From Thermopolyspora sp040678635 (GTDB lineage Bacteria > Actinomycetota > Actinomycetes > Streptosporangiales > Streptosporangiaceae): a stretch of DNA of 64,000 nucleotides. The translations under genes and the position numbers were made by a program. The notes under the pieces were generated by a model, which ran no database searches, was not told the origin of the DNA, and saw only the letters and a list, made by a program, of their open reading frames with translations. The stretch covers positions 124,001 through 188,000 of the forward strand of contig NZ_JBFATZ010000012.1 in assembly GCF_040678635.1 (NCBI RefSeq), written 5' to 3'. Shown here piece by piece: positions 57,640-64,000 of the stretch (position 1 is the stretch's first letter; the number at the start of each line of letters is the position of its first letter).

Positions 57640-59255
57640 ACCGGCTGCTGCGCGCCGGGGCCATCATGGCCGCCGGCACGATGGTCTCCCGCCTGACGGG
57701 CTTCATCCGCACCGCGGTGATCGCCGCCGCGATCGGCACGGCGCTGCTCGGCGACGCCTACAACGTCGCCTACCAGATCCCGTACATCCTGTTCGACCTG
57801 CTGATCGGCGGCATGCTGAGCAGCGTGATCGTGCCGAGCATCGTGCGCGCGCAAAAGCACGACGCCGACGGCGGCAAGGCCTACGAGCAGCGGCTGCTGA
57901 CCATCGCCACGGTCCTGCTGATCGGCGTGGCGGCCCTCGGGGTGCTGCTCGCCGAGCCGATCATCGAGCTGTACACCAGCGACCTGTCGCCGCGCGGGGT
58001 GGAGGTCGCGGCGACGCTCGCCCGGTACATCCTCCCCCAGATCGCCTTCTTCGGGCTGGGGGCGATCGCGGGGGCGATCCTCAACACGCGGGACCGGTTC
58101 GCCGCGCCGATGTGGGCGCCGGTGCTGAACAACCTGGTGGTCATCGGGGTGGGGCTCGCCTACATCTTCGTCATCCACGGCAGCGACGACATCGACAAGG
58201 TGAGCGCGACGCACCTGGCGGTGCTCGGCCTCGGCACCACGGCGGGCATCGTCGCGCAGTCGATCGCGCTGGTGATCTCACTGCACCGGGCGGGGTTCCG
58301 CTTCCGGCCGCGGTTCGACCTGCGCGACAGCGGGCTGGGCGAGCTGGCGAAGCTCGGGGCGTGGGCGCTGGCGTTTGTCGGCATCAACCAGCTCGCGTTC
58401 GTGGTCACCACGAACCTCACCACCGCGGCGGGCTCGCGGGCGATCGCCGAGGGCGTGGCGTACGGCGCGGGCTGGACGCCGTACAACTACGCCTATCAGC
58501 TCTTCCAGTTGCCCTACGGGATCATCGCCGTCTCGGTGATCACCGCGATGCTGCCCCGGATGAGCAGGTACGTCACGGACGGCCGGCTCGACCTGGTGCG
58601 GGATGAGTTCTCCTCCGGGGTACGGATGGTCTGCTCGGTGATCGTGCCGGCCGGGGTGCTGCTCATGGTGCTCGGCCCGGCGGTCACCGTGCTGATCTTC
58701 TCGCACGGCGCCAACAGCGTGCAGGACGCCGTCTACATCGGGAACGTGCTGCAGGTCTTCGGCCTGGCGCTGGTGCCGTTCTCCCTGTTCCAGCTCCTGC
58801 TGCGGGTCTTCTACAGCTTCGGCGACACCCGCACGCCGGCCCTGGTCGCGCTCGGCAACGCGGTGCTGAACGCCGCGCTCAGCTTCGTGGCCTACCTCGT
58901 GCTGCCGGCCGGGCAGGCGGTGATGGGCATGGCGTTCGCGTTCACCGTCACCTACACGGTCGGCGCGGGCGCCACCTGGATGCTGGCGAGCCGCCGGGCG
59001 GGCGGCCTCGGCGGGCGCAGCGTGCTCGACGGCCTCTGGCGCATGTACGGCGCGGCCCTCCCGTGCGCCGCGATCGCGCTCGGCGTGCTGTGGGCCACCC
59101 GGCAACTCGTAGGCCTGGGCACGCTCGGCTCGGCGCTCATGCTCGTGGTGGGCGGCGGTCTCGGCATGGCCGTCTATCTCTTCCTCGCGCATCGTCTGCG
59201 TATCCCCGAGGTCAACTCGATCGTTGGTTTGGTCGCCGGGCGGGTAGGCCGATAG
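57636..59255 (+). CDS. murJ: Lipid II flippase MurJ
   Basis: MurJ moves lipid-linked peptidoglycan precursor across the membrane. The 539-residue protein has about 14 helices. The N-terminal sequence LLRAGAIMAAGTMVSRLTGFIRTAVIAAAIG is typical (MOP-family motif with R residues that line the cavity). Further helices include QIPYILFDLLIGGMLSSVIVPSI, FQLPYGIIAVSVITAMLPRMSRY. Unlike mycobacterial MviN, no pseudokinase domain is fused; that domain is the separate gene 240 bp downstream. ATG 57636 overlaps the upstream stop. Confidence 0.96.
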   Translation: MNRLLRAGAIMAAGTMVSRLTGFIRTAVIAAAIGTALLGDAYNVAYQIPYILFDLLIGGMLSSVIVPSIVRAQKHDADGGKAYEQRLLTIATVLLIGVAALGVLLAEPIIELYTSDLSPRGVEVAATLARYILPQIAFFGLGAIAGAILNTRDRFAAPMWAPVLNNLVVIGVGLAYIFVIHGSDDIDKVSATHLAVLGLGTTAGIVAQSIALVISLHRAGFRFRPRFDLRDSGLGELAKLGAWALAFVGINQLAFVVTTNLTTAAGSRAIAEGVAYGAGWTPYNYAYQLFQLPYGIIAVSVITAMLPRMSRYVTDGRLDLVRDEFSSGVRMVCSVIVPAGVLLMVLGPAVTVLIFSHGANSVQDAVYIGNVLQVFGLALVPFSLFQLLLRVFYSFGDTRTPALVALGNAVLNAALSFVAYLVLPAGQAVMGMAFAFTVTYTVGAGATWMLASRRAGGLGGRSVLDGLWRMYGAALPCAAIALGVLWATRQLVGLGTLGSALMLVVGGGLGMAVYLFLAHRLRIPEVNSIVGLVAGRVGR

Positions 59256-59494
59256 AGGTAACGCCGATCGAGGTGACACCGCGATCGGCGAAAGGCGTCG
59301 ATCCGGTAAGCCAAACGTCCGATTCGTGCGTCTTCCACCGGAAGCGCGTACGGCACGGCGCGGCACTACGATGGTGCGCCACGGGGCCGGAAACGGCCTG
59401 AAACGACGAAGTGGAAGCAGGAGGGCGTGGGCGTATCCACCCGGCATCGCGTACTGTGCGATTGCGCCGTTGAGCCACTGGGCGTGGAGGGTGC

Positions 59495-60982
59495 ATGAGC
59501 ATGTCGGCCATCGAACCCGGTACGCGCCTGTCGGATCGCTTCCTGCTGGAGGATCGGGTCCACCAGGCCGGCGGAGCGACCCTCTGGAAGGCCACCGACG
59601 AGATCCTGGCGCGTCCGGTGGCGGTGCACACCTTCTCCCCCGAGTTCGAGCTCGTCGATGAGGTGGTGACGGCGGCCCGCGCCGCGAGCCGGCTCACCGA
59701 CCCTCGGCTGACCCAGGTCTTCGACGCCGCCGACGACGGCGACACCGCGTACGTGGTGACCGAGTGGGTGACCGGCGAGTCGCTGGTGGACCTGCTCGCC
59801 GGCGGGCCGCTGGAGCCCGAGCGGGCGGCCGGGCTCGTCGCCGAGGCCGCCGAGGCGCTGGCGCACGCCCACGAGGCGGGGCTCGCCCACCTGCTGCTGA
59901 CGCCCGAGCGCCTGGTGTGGACCGGGGGCGGCACCGTGAAGGTGCTCGGCCTCGCGGTCGACGCCGCGCTCACCGCGACCACCAGCGACGAGCCCGCGGT
60001 GGAGGACGCCCGCGGGCTGGGCCGGCTGCTGTACGCCGCGCTCACCGCCACCTGGCCGGGCGAGGAGGAGTGCGGGCTGCCGCCCGCGCCGCGCGACGAC
60101 GGCAAACTGTGCACGCCCCGGCAGGTCCGGGCGGGCGTGCCGGGGACCCTCGACGCCATCACCTGCCGGGCCGTACTGCAGGAGCCGCGCCGGAACCAGC
60201 CGCCGCTGGCCAGCCCGGCGGAGATCGCCGAGGCGCTCGCCGACGTCCCCCGGCCCGCGCCCGCCCCGGCCCCCACGCCGCCGGCGGTCGGGCTGCGCTC
60301 GGAGGCGCCCTCCGGTCTCACCGTGGCGGGGTCGCCGCAGCTCACCGTGGTCGGGCCGCCGCCCGGCGGCACGACGATCAGCCGCGCGCTGGTGATCGCG
60401 GTGGTCGCGATCGTCGTGGTCGCGGTGGGTCTCGGGGCGTGGACCATCGGCCGCAACCTCGCCCAGCCCGCGGCGTCGGGGCAGGCCGCGCCGAGCCCGA
60501 CCGCGTCGGGGGCCGCGCCAAGCAAGGGGCCGGTCGAGGAGGTGAAGGCGGCCAAGGCGCACGGCTTCGATCCGCTGGGCGACCGTACCGAGCATCCGGA
60601 GATCGCCGCCGACGCGATCGACGGCAAGGACTCGACCGAGTGGCACACCGACTCCTACAACAGCGCCGAGTTCGGGCGGCTGAAGAAGGGCGTGGGGCTG
60701 CTGCTCGACATGGGCAGGTCGATCCGGGTCGCCGATGTGGTGGTGGAGCTCGGCGGCACCAAGGGGTCCTCGCTGGAGTTGAAGGTCGGCGACTCCAACG
60801 ATCTCGACGATCTGAAGACCGTTGCGGATCATGACAAAGCATCCGGAACCGTGACATTGACCCCCGATAAGGAAGTCAGCGGCCGGTACGTTTTGATCTG
60901 GTTTACGCGGCTTCCCCCATTCGAGGGAAGGTTTCGTGGCACCATCTATGACGTAGTGGTGCACTCTCCCGGATCGGCCTAG
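59495..60982 (+). CDS. Membrane pseudokinase with C-terminal discoidin-like domain
   Basis: This 495-residue protein corresponds to the pseudokinase fused to MviN in mycobacteria. The kinase-like fold covers residues 10-250, but key catalytic residues are missing. The beta3 Lys is His45 (PVAVHTF), the HRD motif reads HLLLTPERL (Asp replaced by Leu), and DFG reads LGL. One membrane helix follows (297-318, SRALVIAVVAIVVVAVGLG), then an extracytoplasmic beta-sandwich, galactose-binding-like (residues 360-495). ATG 59495 has GGAGGG upstream. It is followed by sigma and anti-sigma genes 13 bp away. It probably senses cell-wall state through the external domain and binds FHA partners, as known for the mycobacterial MviN. 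Confidence 0.88.
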   Translation: MSMSAIEPGTRLSDRFLLEDRVHQAGGATLWKATDEILARPVAVHTFSPEFELVDEVVTAARAASRLTDPRLTQVFDAADDGDTAYVVTEWVTGESLVDLLAGGPLEPERAAGLVAEAAEALAHAHEAGLAHLLLTPERLVWTGGGTVKVLGLAVDAALTATTSDEPAVEDARGLGRLLYAALTATWPGEEECGLPPAPRDDGKLCTPRQVRAGVPGTLDAITCRAVLQEPRRNQPPLASPAEIAEALADVPRPAPAPAPTPPAVGLRSEAPSGLTVAGSPQLTVVGPPPGGTTISRALVIAVVAIVVVAVGLGAWTIGRNLAQPAASGQAAPSPTASGAAPSKGPVEEVKAAKAHGFDPLGDRTEHPEIAADAIDGKDSTEWHTDSYNSAEFGRLKKGVGLLLDMGRSIRVADVVVELGGTKGSSLELKVGDSNDLDDLKTVADHDKASGTVTLTPDKEVSGRYVLIWFTRLPPFEGRFRGTIYDVVVHSPGSA

Positions 60983-60995
60983 CAGGACACCCCTT

Positions 60996-61643
60996 GTGAA
61001 CCCTCAAGCAGACAACCCACCCTCCACGGCGGGGCACGTGGCGCGGTCCGCGCTGTCCGACGCCGAACTCCTCCATAGACATATCGACGGCGATCCGCAG
61101 GCCTTCAGCGAGATCGTCCGGCGTCACCGGGACCGCATGTGGGCGGTCGCGCTGCGCACGCTGGGCGATGCCGACGAGGCCGCGGACGCCGTTCAGGACG
61201 CTTTCGTCTCCGCGTATCGCAAGGCGGACAGCTTTCGCGGCGAGGCGGCCGTCACGACGTGGCTGCACCGCATCGTGGTGAACGCCTGCCTCGACCGCAT
61301 GCGACGCAAGGCCGTACGGCCCGTCGCGGACGACGAGCTCATCGAGGCCGCGGAGCGCGACACGCCGCTGCCCGACCACACCGGCGACCGCGAGATCTCG
61401 CTGGAGGTGTCGGCGGCGCTGAAGCTGCTGCCGGCCGACCAGCGGGCCGCGTTGGTGCTGGTCGACATGATGGGCTATTCCGTCGAGGACGCCGCGTCGG
61501 TGCTCTCCGTACCCAGCGGAACCGTCAAGAGCAGGTGCGCACGTGGGCGTGCCAAACTCGCCCCGATTCTTTCGCATTTGCGGAACCGATCTGACCTAAC
61601 TCGCGTCTCATCCGCGAAGGGAGCAGAACTTCGTGACGGGTGA
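60996..61643 (+). CDS. ECF sigma factor (SigM-like)
   Basis: This 215-residue RNA polymerase sigma factor belongs to the ECF group. Region 2 is LLHRHIDGDPQAFSEIVRRHRDRMWAVALR, followed by DEAADAVQDAFVSAYRKADSF. Region 4 is LPADQRAALVLVDMMGYSVEDAASVLSVPSGTVKSR. By synteny with M. tuberculosis Rv3911 (sigM) and Streptomyces it is SigM-type. The start is GTG 60996, with AGGA nine bases upstream. The downstream anti-sigma start overlaps its stop by 11 bases. Confidence 0.92.
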   Translation: MNPQADNPPSTAGHVARSALSDAELLHRHIDGDPQAFSEIVRRHRDRMWAVALRTLGDADEAADAVQDAFVSAYRKADSFRGEAAVTTWLHRIVVNACLDRMRRKAVRPVADDELIEAAERDTPLPDHTGDREISLEVSAALKLLPADQRAALVLVDMMGYSVEDAASVLSVPSGTVKSRCARGRAKLAPILSHLRNRSDLTRVSSAKGAELRDG

Positions 61644-62841
61644 CACGCACTACGACCTGGAAACCTTGGCCGAGCTGGCCGAAGGTCTCCTGGATGACGC
61701 CACGGCACGGCAGGTCCGAGACCATCTCGTGATCTGCGATCCCTGTGGGGAGGCGCTCGCCGATCTCGCCGGTGTCCGCGAGGTTCTCGCGGCCATGCCG
61801 GTGCCGGCGATGCCGCTCGGCGTGGCGATGCGGGTCGACCAGGCACTGGCCGCGGAGGCCGAGCGTCGCCGAGACGGCGCGCTACGCCTGGATGAGGCGC
61901 CCGACTGGGACCGCATCATGCGGGACGCCCCCTGGGAGACCGGGATGCCGTGGGACGACGAGCCCGCAGCGCCGATCGAGCAGGCCCCGGCCGACACGCC
62001 GTCGTTCGACACGCCACGACTGGTGCCGCTCACGTCCGCCTCGCCGGCGGCGGTGAACGGCGTCAACGGGGCGGCGATCAACGGCTCGTCGGTGAACGGG
62101 TCGTCAGGGTCGTCCGATTCGACCAAACTGAACGGCTCGCCGTTCTCGGTGACGCCACTGGTGGCCTCGGCGCACTCTGCCGACGCCGCCTCCGATATCG
62201 AGTCCGATGGCAAGTCCGACAACGACAACCAGCCCGGTGACTCGTCCTCGATCGAGGATGACGAGCCGGCGCGCACCTCTCTGGGCGTGGTCGCGGAGGA
62301 CGGCACCGTGGTGCCGGCCCGGCGGCGCAGGCCCACGGGACGGCGGCGCTGGCTCGTGCCGCTGTCGTCCGCCGTGGCGGCGGCCGCGGTGGTGATCGGC
62401 GGGGCCTCGGTGGCGAGCAACCTGCTCATCGCCGATGGCCAGGGCCCGGCGAACAGGTCCGAGAGCGTGGCTCTGCCGAAGCCGAAGCAGGACATGCTCG
62501 CCGACGTGCCTTCCGGGAAGGAGGGCGGCTCGCGGTTCCCCGTGGGCGAGACCGGCTACAACTATCTCGACGCCGAGCTGAAGGGCCCGCTGGTCGAGTA
62601 CTTCGGCTCGATGCCGAGCTGGGGGAGCGAGGCGGGCGACGCCAAGCTCAACCGCTGCATCAGCAAGCTGTCCAAGCTGGCCAAGAGCGAGCCCATCGGC
62701 ATCGACCGGGCGTACTACAACGGCAACGAGGCCATGATCGCGCTCTTCTGGCACAACAAGAAGCAGAACTCGGTTCAGGTGCGGGTGGTCGACTACGAGT
62801 GCAAGAACCTGCGCAAGCCGGCTCTCGCCTCGTGGAACTGA
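61633..62841 (+). CDS. Zinc-binding membrane anti-sigma factor
   Basis: This 402-residue single-pass protein is the likely antagonist of the preceding sigma factor. The N-terminal zinc-binding motif HxxxCxxC is HLVICDPC (H31, C35, C38). A long disordered Asn/Ser-rich linker (residues 120-225) and a membrane helix (about 239-262, SSAVAAAAVVIGGASVASNLL) follow, then an extracytoplasmic domain of 130 residues with two cysteines (C331 region in NRCISKL and YECKNL). The start is GTG 61633, with GGAG nine bases upstream, overlapping the sigma gene. It senses an envelope or redox cue and releases the sigma factor. Confidence 0.88.
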   Translation: MTGDTHYDLETLAELAEGLLDDATARQVRDHLVICDPCGEALADLAGVREVLAAMPVPAMPLGVAMRVDQALAAEAERRRDGALRLDEAPDWDRIMRDAPWETGMPWDDEPAAPIEQAPADTPSFDTPRLVPLTSASPAAVNGVNGAAINGSSVNGSSGSSDSTKLNGSPFSVTPLVASAHSADAASDIESDGKSDNDNQPGDSSSIEDDEPARTSLGVVAEDGTVVPARRRRPTGRRRWLVPLSSAVAAAAVVIGGASVASNLLIADGQGPANRSESVALPKPKQDMLADVPSGKEGGSRFPVGETGYNYLDAELKGPLVEYFGSMPSWGSEAGDAKLNRCISKLSKLAKSEPIGIDRAYYNGNEAMIALFWHNKKQNSVQVRVVDYECKNLRKPALASWN

Positions 62842-62875
62842 TCCACCGGAACCGAACCGGCACCTGAGCGCCGGG

Positions 62876-62910
62876 AAAGGCCCCTCGCGGAGCGCTGCGG
62901 GGGGCCTTTT
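62876..62910 (+). terminator. Rho-independent terminator after the sigma/anti-sigma operon
   Basis: The stem AAAGGCCCC / GGGGCCTTT encloses a GC-rich loop and is followed by TTTTCGATTTCG. It has the classic hairpin plus T-rich tail, just past the anti-sigma stop. Confidence 0.75.
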
Positions 62911-62950
62911 CGATTTCGTCTTCCATCCCACGGCCGGTGCCCCCTGGCGG

Positions 62951-62976
62951 GGAATGACCAGTGCTTAGGATCTGTT
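62951..62976 (+). promoter_or_regulatory. Sigma-R (SigH-type) promoter for trxB
   Basis: GGAAT (62951-62955) and GTT (62974-62976) are separated by exactly 18 bases, the sigma-R consensus for thiol-stress genes. It lies about 36 bp upstream of GTG 63012, and trxB is a known sigma-R target in Streptomyces. Confidence 0.75.
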
Positions 62977-63011
62977 GACGCCACTGCCATCGGGAAACGA
63001 AAGGCGAGACT

Positions 63012-63944
63012 GTGAGCGACGTCCGGAATGTCATCATCATCGGCTCGGGGCCGGCCGGGTACACGGCCGCCATCTACTCGGCGCGCGCGGACCTGCGCCC
63101 GCTGGTCTTCGAGGGCTCGGTGACCGCGGGCGGGGCGCTCATGAACACCACCGACGTGGAGAACTTCCCCGGCTTCCCCGACGGCATCCTGGGCCCGGAC
63201 CTCATGGACAACCTGCGCAAGCAGGCCGAGCGCTTCGGCGCCGAGCTCGTCGCCGACGACGTGGTCTCCGTCGACCTCGCGGCGAACCCCAAGGTGGTGC
63301 GCACCGCGACCGACACCTACCACGCCAAGGCGGTCATCGTGGCCACCGGCTCCGGCTACCGGGAGCTCGGGCTCGCGGGCGAGAAGCGGCTGTCCGGGCA
63401 CGGCGTGTCGTGGTGTGCGACCTGTGACGGCTTCTTCTTCCGCGACCAGGACATCGCCGTGGTGGGCGGCGGCGACACGGCGATGGAGGAGGCGACCTTC
63501 CTGACCCGGTTCGCCCGGTCGGTCACGGTCGTCCACCGGCGCGACAAGCTGCGCGCCAGCAAGATCATGCAGGATCGCGCGTTCGCCAACGAGAAGATCA
63601 CATTCGCCTGGAACAGCGAGGTCGTCGACATCCACGGCGAGGACCGGGTGACCGGCGTACGGCTGCGCGACACGCAGACCGGCGAGGAGCGCGACCTGTC
63701 GGTGGGCGGCCTGTTCATCGCGATCGGCCACGACCCGCGGACCTCGTTGTTCAAGGGCCAACTCGAACTCGACGACGAGGGGTACATCAAGGTCGACGCG
63801 CCGTCCACCAGGACGAACATCCCCGGCGTCTTCGCCGCGGGCGACGTCGTCGACCACACCTACCGCCAGGCCATCACCGCCGCAGGCACCGGCTGCGCCG
63901 CCTCGATCGACGCCGAGCGCTGGCTCGCCGATCAGGGGGACTGA
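63012..63944 (+). CDS. trxB: Thioredoxin-disulfide reductase
   Basis: TrxB is a FAD-dependent NADPH reductase that keeps thioredoxin reduced. The 310-residue protein has the FAD-binding motif IIIGSGPAGYTAA (8-20), the redox-active CATC (C135, C138), the NADPH motif VVGGGDTAMEEA and the C-terminal FAD motif GVFAAGDVVDH. The start is GTG 63012, with GGCGAG upstream. It follows a sigma-R promoter and terminator; trxA would be expected just outside the window. The order sigM-rsmA-trxB is conserved. Confidence 0.98.
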   Translation: MSDVRNVIIIGSGPAGYTAAIYSARADLRPLVFEGSVTAGGALMNTTDVENFPGFPDGILGPDLMDNLRKQAERFGAELVADDVVSVDLAANPKVVRTATDTYHAKAVIVATGSGYRELGLAGEKRLSGHGVSWCATCDGFFFRDQDIAVVGGGDTAMEEATFLTRFARSVTVVHRRDKLRASKIMQDRAFANEKITFAWNSEVVDIHGEDRVTGVRLRDTQTGEERDLSVGGLFIAIGHDPRTSLFKGQLELDDEGYIKVDAPSTRTNIPGVFAAGDVVDHTYRQAITAAGTGCAASIDAERWLADQGD

Positions 63945-64000
63945 CCGGCCGTGGCCCGGCGTCCCGCGGCGGCGGCGAGGGTTCGGGCTTGACCGCCGAA

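Overview
The window is high-GC actinobacterial DNA, most likely from Streptosporangiales (the Nonomuraea, Microbispora or Streptosporangium group). This rests on very high third-position GC, frequent GTG starts, F420-type enzymes, many ECF and XRE/TPR regulators, and gene orders known from Streptomyces and Mycobacterium. The genus is inference. I see no insertion sequence, prophage, integrase or CRISPR array. Almost all of it is chromosomal core; the one stretch that looks acquired is about 16.2-18.8 kb, next to a tRNA-Ser gene.

Layout. 0-5.4 kb is accessory: a luciferase-like monooxygenase, an ECF sigma factor with its membrane partner, a TetR regulator and a secreted M15-like protein. 5.5-13.3 kb is a minus-strand core block: dnaX, preceded by the SRP RNA gene, then ybaB, recR, a DUF5063 gene, lysC and asd. 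13.6-19.6 kb holds two tRNA-Ser genes (anticodons GGA and CGA), a zinc-type CDF exporter divergent from an ArsR repressor, and a HAD / XRE-TPR / SLOG cluster. 19.8-25.6 kb has a PPOX protein under a SoxR-like promoter, tadA with two paralogous partner genes, upp, small membrane proteins and a TPR regulator. 25.8-33 kb has a FadR-like regulator, an unlinked dnaN paralogue, a NarL-type two-component system facing a drug-type ABC exporter, and an XRE regulator.

33-63.9 kb is the classic actinobacterial block: intein-interrupted dnaB, MATE and APC transporters, rplI-rpsR-ssb-rpsF, nfo, two polytopic glycosyltransferases, a class A PBP, a DUF5318 gene, padR-ino1, idi, an MFS exporter, cca, a YbaK-like protein, a DUF6049 gene, murJ, a pseudokinase, an ECF sigma factor with its zinc anti-sigma factor, and trxB at the right edge. 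Cell-wall assembly (PBP, MurJ, pseudokinase), redox control (trxB behind a sigma-R-type promoter) and replication (dnaX, dnaN2, dnaB, ssb, recR) dominate.

Main observations. The DnaB intein begins with Ala and carries the Trp/Cys/Thr triad of class 3 inteins; its first endonuclease motif has Asn in place of the catalytic Asp. The PPOX gene has a SoxR-type promoter with a 19-bp spacer. An exact GGAAT-N18-GTT promoter precedes trxB. A leaderless 10-codon upstream ORF overlaps the DUF6049-murJ operon. At least eleven protein genes, both tRNA genes and the SRP RNA gene share a -10 hexamer 6-8 nt before the start. Two tandem PadR palindromes precede padR-ino1. DnaA-box-like sites cluster upstream of dnaB.
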